Positions 8,800 to 17,812 of a stretch of 64,000 nt of DNA are shown in pieces; position 1 is the stretch's first letter, and the number at the start of each line of letters is the position of its first letter. The position numbers and the translations under genes are program-made. Source of the DNA: Rhizobium cauense (GTDB lineage: Bacteria > Pseudomonadota > Alphaproteobacteria > Rhizobiales > Rhizobiaceae); the NCBI RefSeq assembly GCF_019511525.1, contig NZ_JAEUAT010000011.1, positions 1-64,000 of the forward strand. Direction: 5' to 3'. The notes under the pieces were generated by a model. The model made no database searches. It was given only the letters and a program-made list of their open reading frames with translations, and was not told where the DNA came from.

Positions 8800-8907
8800 T
8801 TGCCGGAAAATCCCTTTCAAATTTGCGCGACGCGACAATTCACCCCTTGCCGCGCCAATCGCCCCTTTCTATTGTCGAACTCAATAATTTAACAGGAGTC
8901 CGGGTCG

Positions 8908-9924
8908 TTGGGCGTGGTCATACCGCTTGAAGAAAGCAAAAACAAACTCGCATCCGTCAAGCCGCTGGTGGATTTGACCAAGGCAGATATGGAACGGGTC
9001 AACCAGCTTATCCTCTCCAAGGCCGGTTCCGATGTCCAGATGATCCCGGAGGTGGCCAACCATCTCATCTCGTCTGGAGGCAAGCGCCTGCGCCCGATGC
9101 TGACTCTGGCGTCCTCCGCGCTCTTCGGCTACAAGGGCGAGAACCACATCAAGCTCGCGACATCAGTCGAGTTCATGCACACCGCGACGCTGCTGCATGA
9201 CGACGTCGTCGACGAGAGCGATCTGCGCCGCGGCAAGTCCACGGCCCGCATGATCTGGGGTAACCAGGCGAGCGTGCTCGTTGGCGACTTCCTGCTCGGA
9301 CAGGCGTTCCGCATGATGGTCGATGTCGGCTCGCTCGACGCGCTGGACGTTCTCTCCTCGGCGGCTTGCGTGATCGCCGAAGGCGAAGTGCTGCAGCTTT
9401 CCGTCGCCAAGAACATGGAAACGACCGAGGATGACTACCTCGCCGTCATCCGGGCGAAGACGGCAGCGTTGTTTGCCGCTGCCGCCGAAGTCGGCCCGAT
9501 CGTCGCCGATGCAGGCAAGTCCGGCCGCAACGCACTGAAATCCTACGGCATGAACCTCGGCCTCGCCTTCCAGCTCGTCGACGACGCGCTCGACTATGGC
9601 GGCAAAGCAGCCGATCTCGGCAAGAATGTCGGCGACGACTTCCGTGAGGGAAAGATCACCCTGCCAGTGATCCTCGCCTATCGCCGCGGCACCGAAGACG
9701 AGCGCGCCTTCTGGCGGCAGGCAATCGAAGGCGGCGAAAGCAGCGACCAGAACCTTGAAAAGGCGCTTGGTCTAATTGCCAAGTACGGCACGCTGAACGA
9801 CACCATTGCCCGCGCGGTTCATTATGGAACCATCGCAAGAGATGCGCTTGCGCCGCTTCCCGACACGGCATGGAAATCTGCCCTGATGGAAGTCATCGAC
9901 TTCTGCATCGAGCGCGTCAACTAA
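8908..9924 (+). CDS. ispB: Long-chain all-trans polyprenyl diphosphate synthase (octa-/decaprenyl type)
   Basis: 338 residues. It makes the isoprenoid side chain of ubiquinone by repeated addition of isopentenyl diphosphate. Both Asp-rich motifs are present: DDVVD at residues 98-102 and DDALD near 228, plus GGKRLRP at 57-63 for IPP binding. The start is the TTG at 8908 because an AGGAG ribosome-binding site lies 8 nt upstream and the N-terminus GVVIPLEESKNKLASVKPL matches the family. Rhizobia usually make ubiquinone-10, so a decaprenyl product is likely but cannot be read from sequence. Confidence 0.93.
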   Translation: MGVVIPLEESKNKLASVKPLVDLTKADMERVNQLILSKAGSDVQMIPEVANHLISSGGKRLRPMLTLASSALFGYKGENHIKLATSVEFMHTATLLHDDVVDESDLRRGKSTARMIWGNQASVLVGDFLLGQAFRMMVDVGSLDALDVLSSAACVIAEGEVLQLSVAKNMETTEDDYLAVIRAKTAALFAAAAEVGPIVADAGKSGRNALKSYGMNLGLAFQLVDDALDYGGKAADLGKNVGDDFREGKITLPVILAYRRGTEDERAFWRQAIEGGESSDQNLEKALGLIAKYGTLNDTIARAVHYGTIARDALAPLPDTAWKSALMEVIDFCIERVN

Positions 9925-10012
9925 CCGACGGCCACTGAGCGCGGGCTGAATTTGTTGCAGGACCGCTTCAAAAAAGCCATCCTGTTGTGAGTCAGTCATT
10001 TCAACTGATTTT

Positions 10013-10034
10013 GCAGTCGGACGAGGCCGACTGC
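10013..10034 (+). other. Hairpin in the leader of the TPR gene
   Basis: A perfect 8-bp stem (GCAGTCGG / CCGACTGC) with a 6-nt loop lies 20 bp upstream of the TPR start codon and just before its GAGAGG Shine-Dalgarno. There is no T-tract, so it is not a standard terminator. It could be an RNA stabiliser or operator; its role is not known. Confidence 0.4.
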
Positions 10035-10054
10035 CCGACAAGAGAGGTTTTCTA

Positions 10055-11887
10055 ATGCGGCAGAAGCTTGCCATCCGTCTTCTTTCGAGCGCAGCCCTGG
10101 CAGCGGTCCTGTCGCTGGCTGCACTCGGCGGCGCAAATGCCGAAGAGACGGCCAAGAAGGACGATGCCGCCGCTACGGTGATGTTCGATCCGGACAGCGT
10201 CACGAGCTTCTCCGGTGCGTTTCTGGCTGCCCGTACCGCCGATGTCGACCATGACTACGAAACGGCGATCGCGCTCTACAAGAAGGCGCTGCAGATCGAG
10301 CCGGGGAACCCGGAAATCCGTCAGCGTCTGATGATCTCGCTGCTTCTCAACGGCGACATCCAGGATGGCGTCAAGTACGCCAACGACCTGAAGGGCGATC
10401 CGACAGTCGAACGCATCACGACCATCGTGCGCAGCATGGATGCTATTCGTCGCGGCGAATACAAGACGGCTGAATCGCTCCTGAAATATACCGGCCCGAA
10501 CGATCTCGACCGGATGATGAACGATCTCCTGGCTGCCTGGGCGCGCGTCGGTGCTGGCCGTGGCAAGGATGCGCTTGCAATGGTCCAGAAAATGAGGGGG
10601 CCGGAATGGGTCGGCATCTTCAAGTCCTACAATGCCGGTGCGATCGCGATCGTGAACGGTGACGTCAGGGCGGCCCGCCAAAATCTCAATGACGCCGTTC
10701 TCGACAAGGACGGTGGCGCGACGGCGCCGGACACCTTCATGCGGGCAGTCATGGCGCTTGCGCGGCTGGAAGCATCCCAGGGCAACAAGCGAAAGGCGCT
10801 CGACGCAATTTCCGTCGGCGACAACCTGCTGCCGAACTACGCGCCGCTGAACGCGTTGCGTCAGAGCATCGAAAAGGGCGAGAAGCAGGAACAACAAATC
10901 CAGACGGCGAAGCAGGGTGCTGCCGGCGTACTCTTTTCCATCGGCGGCGCGCTGAACCGCGACGGCGCCGAGGATATCGTTTCGCTCTACCTTCAGACTG
11001 CAAAAACACTGGATCCGGATAGCGCCGACACGCTCGTCATGCTCGGCGGCATCGCCGAGAAGCAGGAGCAGATGGACCGCGCGATCGCGCTCTACAAGCA
11101 GGTACCAGAAACCTCGCCGATGCGCCGGATCTCTGAACTGCAGCTCGGTCTCGCCCTTGCTCAGGGCGGCAAGGTGGAGGAAGCACGCAAGCATCTCCAG
11201 AGCCTTATCGCCTCCGATCCGAAGGACATTCGCAGCTATCTCGCCTATGGCAGCGTGCTGTCGGATGCGAAAGATTACGCCGCGATGGCCGACAATTACG
11301 ACAAGGCTGTTGAAGTCCTCGGTCCGCTGCCGGGCAAGGGTGCCTGGACGGTCTTCTTCCAGCGCGGCATTGCCTATGAGCGCCTGAAGAAATGGGACCA
11401 GGCCGAGCCGAATTTCCGCAAGGCTCTGGACCTCAACCCCGACCAGCCGCAGGTTCTGAACTATCTCGGCTATTCCTGGATCGACATGAACCGGAACCTC
11501 GACGAGGGGCTGGCGATGATCAAGAAGGCGGTCGATCTGCGTCCTGACGATGGCTACATCATCGACTCTCTCGGCTGGGCCTATTTCCGCCTGAACCGCT
11601 TCGACGACGCGGTGGAGGAATTGGAGAAAGCTGCCCAGATCAAGGCCGGTGACGCCACGATCAACGACCATCTCGGCGATGCCTATTGGCGTGTCGGCCG
11701 CAAACTTGAAGCCGTCTATCAGTGGAACCGCGCGCTCGGCTCCGAGCCCGAGGCCGCCGAGATCCCGAAGATCAAGGAAAAGATCGCCAACGGCTTGCCG
11801 CAGGATACGGACAACTCGAAGGCGGCAGACAAGAAGCAGCCAGATCGAGCACCGGTGGAACCGAAGCCCACGGACAAGAAGTCCTGA
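10055..11887 (+). CDS. Secreted/periplasmic tetratricopeptide repeat protein
   Basis: 610 residues. It has a classic signal peptide (residues 1-29, RLLSSAALAAVLSLAALGGANA) and then an alpha-helical array of TPR units through about residue 575. Recognisable units include ALYKKALQIEPGNPEIR, ALYKQVPETSPMRRISELQL, PNFRKALDLNPDQPQVLNYLGY and IDSLGWAYFRLNRFDDAVEEL. The C-terminal 35 residues are Lys/Asp/Pro-rich and disordered. TPR arrays mediate protein-protein contacts; the partner is unknown. It is followed 6 bp later by ispE in the same direction. Confidence 0.9.
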   Translation: MRQKLAIRLLSSAALAAVLSLAALGGANAEETAKKDDAAATVMFDPDSVTSFSGAFLAARTADVDHDYETAIALYKKALQIEPGNPEIRQRLMISLLLNGDIQDGVKYANDLKGDPTVERITTIVRSMDAIRRGEYKTAESLLKYTGPNDLDRMMNDLLAAWARVGAGRGKDALAMVQKMRGPEWVGIFKSYNAGAIAIVNGDVRAARQNLNDAVLDKDGGATAPDTFMRAVMALARLEASQGNKRKALDAISVGDNLLPNYAPLNALRQSIEKGEKQEQQIQTAKQGAAGVLFSIGGALNRDGAEDIVSLYLQTAKTLDPDSADTLVMLGGIAEKQEQMDRAIALYKQVPETSPMRRISELQLGLALAQGGKVEEARKHLQSLIASDPKDIRSYLAYGSVLSDAKDYAAMADNYDKAVEVLGPLPGKGAWTVFFQRGIAYERLKKWDQAEPNFRKALDLNPDQPQVLNYLGYSWIDMNRNLDEGLAMIKKAVDLRPDDGYIIDSLGWAYFRLNRFDDAVEELEKAAQIKAGDATINDHLGDAYWRVGRKLEAVYQWNRALGSEPEAAEIPKIKEKIANGLPQDTDNSKAADKKQPDRAPVEPKPTDKKS

Positions 11888-11893
11888 TAGCCC

Positions 11894-12802
11894 ATGCCCG
11901 ACGCGAGCATGCGCGATGACGTGACCGTCGTCGAGAACGCTCCAGCCAAGATCAATCTGGCCCTGCACGTAACGGGCCAGAGATCCGATGGCTATCACCT
12001 TCTCGATATGCTGGTAACCTTCACCCTTCATGGGGATCGGTTGGATTTCACGTCGACCGACGAAGATGAGTTCTTGATTTCGGGGCGCTTCGCCGGGGCA
12101 CTCAACGACGGCCACGACGATAATCTCGTCCTAAGGGCCCGGGACCTTCTGCGGGATGCCATCAGCCACGGCGGCGGCTCTGCTCCCACCGTCCGCATCC
12201 ATCTCCAGAAGAACCTTCCGATTGCATCAGGAATCGGCGGCGGGTCGGCCGATGCCGCAGCGACGCTTCGCGGCCTGATGCGGCTCTGGAACGCATCGCT
12301 CCCTGACGCGATCATTCAGGCGATAGCCATCCGCCTCGGCGCCGACGTGCCGATGTGCCTGGCGAGCAGACCGCTGATCGCGCGCGGCATTGGCGAGCAG
12401 ATCACGCCTGTCGACGACATGCCTGTGTTTGCCATGGTGCTTGCAAACCCGTTGCAAGGCGTGTCGACGCCCGAGATCTTTCGGCGATTGAAGAACAAGA
12501 GCAATGGGGCCCTCGAGATGACAGCGCAGTCCGACTGGCTCGACACGGTCCGCGCGATGCGCAATGATCTTGAGCCAGTCGCTCGGGATCTTCTGCCCGA
12601 AATTGGCGAGATCTCGGCGATGTTGGCAAAGCAAGGTGCCGCATTCGTCCGCATGTCTGGTTCCGGCGCGACTTGCTACGGCATTTTCGATACGCTTGCT
12701 GCAGCGGAAGCGGCGGCGGCCGCGCTTCGCAGCAAACGGCCGGACTGGTATTTCGAAGCGACTGAAACGATTGCTGGAGGTCATGATGCCAGGGCTGGAT
12801 GA
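11894..12802 (+). CDS. ispE: 4-diphosphocytidyl-2-C-methyl-D-erythritol kinase
   Basis: 302 residues, slightly long for this GHMP kinase of the MEP isoprenoid pathway, which phosphorylates CDP-ME at the 2-hydroxyl. Signatures: APAKINLALHVTGQRSDGYH with the substrate lysine, the glycine-rich ATP loop IASGIGGGSADAAATLRGL around residues 108-126, and the C-terminal MSGSGATCYGIF motif. It follows the TPR gene by 6 bp and its 3' end overlaps moaB by 17 bp, suggesting one transcript. Together with the polyprenyl synthase upstream it gives this region an isoprenoid theme. Confidence 0.96.
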   Translation: MPDASMRDDVTVVENAPAKINLALHVTGQRSDGYHLLDMLVTFTLHGDRLDFTSTDEDEFLISGRFAGALNDGHDDNLVLRARDLLRDAISHGGGSAPTVRIHLQKNLPIASGIGGGSADAAATLRGLMRLWNASLPDAIIQAIAIRLGADVPMCLASRPLIARGIGEQITPVDDMPVFAMVLANPLQGVSTPEIFRRLKNKSNGALEMTAQSDWLDTVRAMRNDLEPVARDLLPEIGEISAMLAKQGAAFVRMSGSGATCYGIFDTLAAAEAAAAALRSKRPDWYFEATETIAGGHDARAG

Positions 12803-13337
12803 TACACGTCCCTTCATTCCTGTGGGCATTGCCGTGCTGACTGTCTCCGATACGCGCACGCTGGCCGATGACCGCTCCGGAGACACGCTGGCCGCCAGGA
12901 TCAAGGAGGCCGGTCATCGGTTGATCGACCGTGCAATCGTCCCGGATGATCGACAGGCAATCGCCTCGCGTGTGAAGACCTGGACAGAGCAGGACGATAT
13001 CGACGTTGTCATCACTACCGGAGGAACCGGCTTTACCGGCCGCGATGTCACGCCGGAAGCTCTGGAGCCGCTTTTCGAGAAGAGGATGGACGGATTCTCG
13101 GCGGTGTTCCACCGTATCTCCTACGACAAGATCGGCACCTCGACGATTCAATCCCGTGCAACGGCGGGTGTTGCCAACGCGACCTTCATCTTCGTGCTGC
13201 CCGGTTCGCCCGGCGCGTGCAAGGACGCCTGGGACGGCATATTGAAGGCCCAGTTCGACTACCGCCACATGCCCTGCAATTTCGTGGAGATCATGCCGCG
13301 CCTCGATGAGCATCTGAAGCGCGGCGCGGGCAAATAA
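12786..13337 (+). CDS. moaB: MoaB/Mog-family molybdopterin adenylyltransferase-like protein
   Basis: 183 residues from the ATG at 12786, chosen over 12783 because the GGAGG at 12776-12780 is then 5 nt away. The MogA/MoaB fold is shown by GIAVLTVSDTRTLADDRSGDTL, VVITTGGTGFTGRDVTPEAL and FVLPGSPGACKDAWD. The family binds molybdopterin and adenylylates it during molybdenum-cofactor synthesis; some MoaB proteins have lost activity. The start codon lies inside the end of ispE, indicating translational coupling, though the two pathways are unrelated. Confidence 0.92.
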   Translation: MPGLDDTRPFIPVGIAVLTVSDTRTLADDRSGDTLAARIKEAGHRLIDRAIVPDDRQAIASRVKTWTEQDDIDVVITTGGTGFTGRDVTPEALEPLFEKRMDGFSAVFHRISYDKIGTSTIQSRATAGVANATFIFVLPGSPGACKDAWDGILKAQFDYRHMPCNFVEIMPRLDEHLKRGAGK

Positions 13338-13364
13338 CGGACTGCGCCGGCGAAGACCACCGTT

Positions 13365-13682
13365 CTACGTCCCTATACCCGGTAGGTTAGGCATCGTTTC
13401 CCAGCTTTCACCAGACAGCAGGATGCAGCTTACGCCGCGAACATCCGTGATGAGCAGCGTCCATGTGCCACTCTGCGCGGCATAGACCTCAAGCATGGCG
13501 TTATGGTTGATCAGTCCGACTGCCGTCAGCCTCTCGGCAAAGTTCTTGTCGAGGAAATTGACGACCTCGGATCGGCCTGCGCAACTGCGCATCATCTGCG
13601 ATGCTGCCGAATGCGGATGCGCGATCATCGATGTCGTCAATATGACAGCCAATAACAGGCTGCGGATCATATTGCGTTTCAT
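13365..13682 (-). CDS. Small secreted hypothetical protein
   Basis: 105 residues from the ATG at 13682, preceded by GGAGG six nt upstream. Residues 1-28 form a signal peptide (MKRNMIRSLLLAVILTTSMIA, cleavage near HSAAS). The mature part has two cysteines, in CAGRSE and SCILLSG, that could form a disulphide, and the recognisable run VNFLDKNFAERLTAVGLINHNAMLEVYA. Similar small periplasmic proteins are common in Rhizobiales, where they are annotated as hypothetical. Function is unknown. Confidence 0.8.
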   Translation of the reverse strand: MKRNMIRSLLLAVILTTSMIAHPHSAASQMMRSCAGRSEVVNFLDKNFAERLTAVGLINHNAMLEVYAAQSGTWTLLITDVRGVSCILLSGESWETMPNLPGIGT

Positions 13683-13867
13683 GACGCACCTCCTTTTGCC
13701 GGAAACCGGCAGAAGAGGAGACTTCCGCTGACCTGTTCTGCCGCCTAACGGCATTCCATGGCCGACCGTCACGAAGCGAGGCGCTCGGGCGGCGCCACGG
13801 CTGAATTATAGCGCAAAACTGTTTAGGGCGCCATTATTTGCGGGAAATAGCACCAACTCGCGCCAGC

Positions 13868-14386
13868 TTATCGTGCGGCGCGCGCGACCCAAGATGGAAT
13901 CAGTTCGCTGCTGAGCTTGCGCAGTTTCTGCCCCTTCGCGAACTCGGAAAGGCGCATCCCGCTTCTCGCCGTGGCTACCGCCTGCTTCTTCGGGAGAAGA
14001 AGCCCGAGCTCCAGCGGCGATGAGGCCCGGCCGATGCGCTGCAGCAAAGGGCGCTTATACCCACGGGAGGCGGTGAAACGCGCCGGCAGCTTGTTCAACG
14101 CCATGTACTCGGCGATTTCATCGATCCAGCCAGTCTGCGGCCGCGCGCCCGCCTCGACGAAGAGCAACCACTCGCCCCGCGCCGACCGCACTATATCCTT
14201 GATATCCCATTGCGAATGAAAGCGGCAGCCGGCTGCGTCGGCCACCCTCGACGTCCCGTCTCTGGAATCGTGGTCAAGCACCACGACGTCACTGACGAGC
14301 CCTTCCACTGCGCCTGCAACCAACACCGACAACGTCTGCGCCAATTCAGGTTCCTGATCCTGGCATTCAAGTACAACAGTCAACAT
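13868..14386 (-). CDS. Truncated GT2-like glycosyltransferase, probably degenerate
   Basis: 172 residues from the ATG at 14386 (MLTVVLECQDQEPEL). It keeps the nucleotide-sugar half of a GT-A fold (LTVVLECQDQE, VVVLDHDSRDGTSRVADAAGC and GEWLLFVEAGARPQTGWIDEI). The metal-binding DxD expected after the LLF strand is replaced by EAGA, and the acceptor domain is only about 70 residues. It is divergent from the radical SAM gene. It may be non-catalytic, or belong to a distinct short subfamily. Confidence 0.7.
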   Translation of the reverse strand: MLTVVLECQDQEPELAQTLSVLVAGAVEGLVSDVVVLDHDSRDGTSRVADAAGCRFHSQWDIKDIVRSARGEWLLFVEAGARPQTGWIDEIAEYMALNKLPARFTASRGYKRPLLQRIGRASSPLELGLLLPKKQAVATARSGMRLSEFAKGQKLRKLSSELIPSWVARAAR

Positions 14387-14523
14387 TGCCCATTCATAGA
14401 GCACCGCACAAATTTTTGCCAGCGGCACTTTCCTCATTTTGTTCTTGCATTGTTCTCATTTTGCCGATAGGAATTTAATCATCAAACCGGATGGAAGCAA
14501 AGCTTCCGCCAGCGGAGAATCCG

Positions 14524-15681
14524 ATGAACGAGCAGTCCCTTGCAGGGCAGGCCGCATTCGCGCCTGCCAACACGGCAGATATTGCCGATGCGATGATCGC
14601 ATCTGCCGGCCTGCGGATCGACGTCGACCGCCGACGGGGGCGCGCGGCCGGACTCAATCCGAGTGGCCGTTTCGAGCCTTTGCGACGGGAGTCCTTCGAC
14701 GATGGCTGGCAGAATCTTGAGGATTTGCCACCGTTCAAGACCGAAGTGCAGATCGAGAAGCCTCGCACAGCCATCACCCGCAATGAATCGCCGGACATTC
14801 CCTTCGACCGCTCGATCAACCCCTATCGCGGCTGCGAACACGGCTGCATCTACTGCTTCGCGCGGCCGACGCATGCCTATATGGGGCTTTCCGCCGGTCT
14901 CGACTTTGAAGCCAAGCTCTTTGCCAAGCCGGATGCGGCAAAGCTTCTGGAGCGCGAACTGGCAAAGCCCGGCTATAAGCCGCGCGTGATCGCGATCGGA
15001 ACCAACACCGACCCCTATCAGCCGATCGAGAAGGAATGGCGCATCATGCGGCAGATCCTCGAGGTGCTTGATAAGGCGAACCATCCGGTTTCGATCGTAA
15101 CCAAGTCGGCAATGATCATGCGTGACCTCGATATTCTCTCGGCGATGGCAGAGAGGAACCTTGTTCGTGTTTCGCTGTCGGTGACCACGCTCGATCGGAA
15201 GCTGGCGCGGACCATGGAGCCTCGTGCTTCGACACCGACGCGCCGGCTGGAAGCGATCCGCGCACTCTCCGAGGCAGGGATCCAGACATCGGTCATGGCT
15301 GCTCCGATGATCCCTGCGCTCAACGATCATGAACTGGAGCGTATTCTGGATGCGGCTCACGCCGCCGGCGCTACGGAGGCCGGTTATGTGATCCTGCGTC
15401 TGCCGCTTGAGGTGTCGCCGCTGTTTCGCGACTGGCTGCTGCAGAATTATCCCGACCGCTACCGCCACGTCATGTCGCTGGTTCGCTCGATGCGCGGCGG
15501 CAAGGATTATGACGCGGAGTTCGGCAAGCGAATGAAAGGTGCCGGCCCCTATGCCTGGCAGATCGCGCGCCGTTTCGAGATGGCTACGAAGCGGCTGGGC
15601 ATGACCCGTCGCAGCATGCCGCTGCGCGACGACCTGTTCGTGCCTCCTGACGGCAGCGGCGTCCAGCTTACACTGCTTTGA
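14524..15681 (+). CDS. PA0069-type radical SAM protein
   Basis: 385 residues from the ATG at 14524, which has GGAGAA about 5 nt upstream; an alternative ATG at 14491 lacks a good site. The radical SAM cysteine triad appears as GCEHGCIYCFARPTH (CxxxCxxC). The GTNTDPYQPIEKEWRIMR and SVTTLDRKLARTMEPRASTP blocks are typical of the SplB-related PA0069 family. The family should bind a 4Fe-4S cluster and cleave SAM; its substrate is unknown. Confidence 0.93.
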   Translation: MNEQSLAGQAAFAPANTADIADAMIASAGLRIDVDRRRGRAAGLNPSGRFEPLRRESFDDGWQNLEDLPPFKTEVQIEKPRTAITRNESPDIPFDRSINPYRGCEHGCIYCFARPTHAYMGLSAGLDFEAKLFAKPDAAKLLERELAKPGYKPRVIAIGTNTDPYQPIEKEWRIMRQILEVLDKANHPVSIVTKSAMIMRDLDILSAMAERNLVRVSLSVTTLDRKLARTMEPRASTPTRRLEAIRALSEAGIQTSVMAAPMIPALNDHELERILDAAHAAGATEAGYVILRLPLEVSPLFRDWLLQNYPDRYRHVMSLVRSMRGGKDYDAEFGKRMKGAGPYAWQIARRFEMATKRLGMTRRSMPLRDDLFVPPDGSGVQLTLL

Positions 15682-15791
15682 TATTTGCGCTTCGCGGATG
15701 GTCACCCTGCCCTTCCGCGCTCGAGTCCCCGGCCCGCCGCCCTGATCCGGGGACTTGCAGGAAATCGGGTTGGCGTGCGAGGTTCAACCGC

Positions 15792-16463
15792 ATGAAACGT
15801 CGCACGTCACCCGATTCTCCCATGCTTTTCGAAGATGTCCCTCTCGTGCCGGATTTCCGGCTGGAGCTGAAGGCGCGCAAGGCCGGCCATTGGCCGGTTG
15901 CCGGCGCCGATGAAGCAGGGCGCGGGCCACTCGCCGGCCCTGTCGTGGCGGCTGCCGTTATTCTCGATCCAAGGCGTATTCCCGACGGCCTGAACGACTC
16001 GAAGCAGCTTTCGGCGCAGAAACGCGAGGAACTCTTCGTGCAGATCCTCGCAACGGCGACCGTATCGATCGCATCCTCAAGCTCGACGCGCATCGATGAG
16101 ACGGATATTCGCAAAGCCAGCCTGGACGCCATGCGCCGCGCCATTTGTGGCTTGTCTGTCCCCGCAAGCTATGTCCTGACTGACGGGCTCGACGTTCCAC
16201 CGGGCCTGGCCTGCCCCGGGCAGGCGGTCGTCAAGGGCGACGCCCGCTCCGTCTCCATCGCTGCGGCCTCGATCGTCGCCAAGGTGACACGCGACCGGAT
16301 GATGGCGCGCGCCGACAGCAGCTTCCCCGCCTACGGCTTTGCAGCGCATGTCGGCTACGGCACCGCGCAGCACCGGGCCGGCATCGAAAAACACGGGCCC
16401 TGCCCGCTCCACCGCATGAGCTTCAAGCCGCTCAGCCAGTTCACGGTGACCGAGACGGAGTGA
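15792..16463 (+). CDS. rnhB: Ribonuclease HII
   Basis: 223 residues from the ATG at 15792 (MKRRTSPDSPMLFED). It cleaves RNA in RNA/DNA hybrids and removes misincorporated ribonucleotides. Signatures: GADEAGRGPLAGPVVAAAVIL with the first catalytic Asp-Glu, LNDSKQLSAQKREEL, and YVLTDGLDVP with another active-site Asp. SIAAASIVAKVTRDRMM and the GYGTAQHRAGIEKHGPCPLHRMSF block follow. It lies 110 bp after the radical SAM gene in the same direction. Confidence 0.97.
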   Translation: MKRRTSPDSPMLFEDVPLVPDFRLELKARKAGHWPVAGADEAGRGPLAGPVVAAAVILDPRRIPDGLNDSKQLSAQKREELFVQILATATVSIASSSSTRIDETDIRKASLDAMRRAICGLSVPASYVLTDGLDVPPGLACPGQAVVKGDARSVSIAAASIVAKVTRDRMMARADSSFPAYGFAAHVGYGTAQHRAGIEKHGPCPLHRMSFKPLSQFTVTETE

Positions 16464-16472
16464 GCCGACGCA

Positions 16473-17237
16473 TCAGCGGCGCAGCAGACCGACAAGAAGG
16501 GCCTCGCGATGGCGGGCGAGGTAGGCGATGTCGGCCTCATAAAGGCGGCCGTCTCCCTCCAGGAGATCATCACTGTACTTGGTCGATCCGGCGTCCGCCT
16601 GCTGCTTCATGAAGTCGAGAAGGCTGCGCAACCGCTCGGTCACGGCATCGACGATGGCGGCGCGTTCCCGGTTCGCCAGACCATAGGCATCAAGGAAGCG
16701 GCGAGCGCGGGCGATCTGCGCGTCGATATCGGCCAGCGGCGCGGCGGCGTGCTGCGACAGCGGCGCCCAGCGATAGAGCGCGTAGGCGAGATCCCATGAA
16801 CGCGGCGCCGGGTGCGCCGTCTCGAAGTCGATGATCCCCGCCACCACTCCATCGCGTAACACCACGTTGTAGGGCGCGAAGTCGCCATGGCAGATCGTTT
16901 CGAACGGAACTCGCGGCGGCAATTGCCACACCCGTCCCGCCCAGTCGGCGGCGATCGCCGCCGTGTAATCGTGAAGGCGGCGCAGGAGGACTGCTGCCGA
17001 TACCAGGACCGGCTCAGACTGCATCTCGGCATCGGTTTCGATCTCGGCGACGCGGCCCTCCACGAAGCTGACGCGCTCCCATTGCCCGGTGAAGCCGGCG
17101 GCAGCGGGTACGGCATCAAACCCCTGCGCTTGAATATGTGTAAGAAGCTCCTGGACAGCCTCGCTCCACGGTCGGCGTGAGCGCCAGACCAACCCGTCGC
17201 GCAGGTACGGCTCGCGCGTGTCTTCGCTCGTCAACAT
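16473..17237 (-). CDS. Aminoglycoside-phosphotransferase-fold kinase
   Basis: 254 residues. The start is the ATG at 17237, where GGAGG has a 6-nt spacing, rather than the ATG two codons upstream that abuts it. The C-lobe has the Brenner-type catalytic loop HGDFAPYNVV and the metal-binding IIDFETAHPAPRSWDLAYALYR. The N-lobe is short: it starts at WRSRRPWSEAVQELLTHIQ without a clear G-rich loop, though FTGQWERVSFVEGRV resembles later N-lobe strands. The substrate cannot be predicted. It converges on rnhB and lies downstream of the atp terminator. Confidence 0.8.
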   Translation of the reverse strand: MLTSEDTREPYLRDGLVWRSRRPWSEAVQELLTHIQAQGFDAVPAAAGFTGQWERVSFVEGRVAEIETDAEMQSEPVLVSAAVLLRRLHDYTAAIAADWAGRVWQLPPRVPFETICHGDFAPYNVVLRDGVVAGIIDFETAHPAPRSWDLAYALYRWAPLSQHAAAPLADIDAQIARARRFLDAYGLANRERAAIVDAVTERLRSLLDFMKQQADAGSTKYSDDLLEGDGRLYEADIAYLARHREALLVGLLRR

Positions 17238-17273
17238 CGGCATCCTCCTCGCCACGATCAGAGTACAAAAACA

Positions 17274-17298
17274 AAAAGCCCCGCAGTGCGGGGCTTTT
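17274..17298 (-). terminator. Rho-independent terminator of the atp (F0) operon
   Basis: An 11-bp stem (AAAAGCCCCGC / GCGGGGCTTTT) with a 3-nt loop lies 20 bp beyond the atpF stop codon. Read on the minus strand it is followed by TTTTTGTTTTTG. Confidence 0.9.
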
Positions 17299-17317
17299 CA
17301 GCAGCTCGTGGCTCACC

Positions 17318-17809
17318 TCAGTTGAGGCGGCTCTTGACCTGGCCAACGGCGTCACTGAAAAGTTCGGACTGAACCTTCTTGTCTGCCTTCTTCGCCAGAA
17401 CGTTTTCGGCAGCAGCGATCGCCAGATCGACGGCTGCGGAACGAACCGCCTTCATCGCATCGGCTTCGGCCTGCTTGATCTTCTGCTCGGAAACCGCCGT
17501 GCGGTTCGCGACGAATTCTTCCGTCTTCTTCTTGGCTTCGACAGTGAGCATTTCAGCTTCGCGCTCGGCAGCGGCAACGATGTGCGCGGCTTCGGCTTCA
17601 GCTTCCTTGCGCTTGCGCTGATACTCGGCAAGCAGATGCTGGGCCTCTTCGCGCAGACGCTTGGCTTCCGCCAGCTCATTGCGGATCTGGTCGGCGCGAT
17701 CGTCAAGCGACTTCGCCATCATGCCCGGAACCTTGAGGTACACGACCAGCGCCAGGAACAGGACGAGGCCGACGAATGCGAAGAATGTTGCGTCGAGTGC
17801 AAATTCCAT
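17318..17809 (-). CDS. atpF: F0F1 ATP synthase subunit b
   Basis: 163 residues. An N-terminal transmembrane helix (FFAFVGLVLFLALVVYL, residues 9-25) is followed by a long Ala/Glu/Lys-rich coiled coil that forms the peripheral stalk linking F0 to F1. It is the last gene of the F0 cluster, 3 bp after the b' gene and just before a strong terminator. Alphaproteobacteria such as rhizobia have two different b-type chains (b and b') that form a heterodimer. Confidence 0.95.
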   Translation of the reverse strand: MEFALDATFFAFVGLVLFLALVVYLKVPGMMAKSLDDRADQIRNELAEAKRLREEAQHLLAEYQRKRKEAEAEAAHIVAAAEREAEMLTVEAKKKTEEFVANRTAVSEQKIKQAEADAMKAVRSAAVDLAIAAAENVLAKKADKKVQSELFSDAVGQVKSRLN

Positions 17810-17812
17810 CGA

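Noticed and set aside
10052..12115. 687-codon minus-strand open frame opposite the TPR gene and start of ispE
   Set aside because: It mirrors the strongly biased codon use of the plus-strand genes. It has no ribosome-binding site or family resemblance and crosses two real genes.
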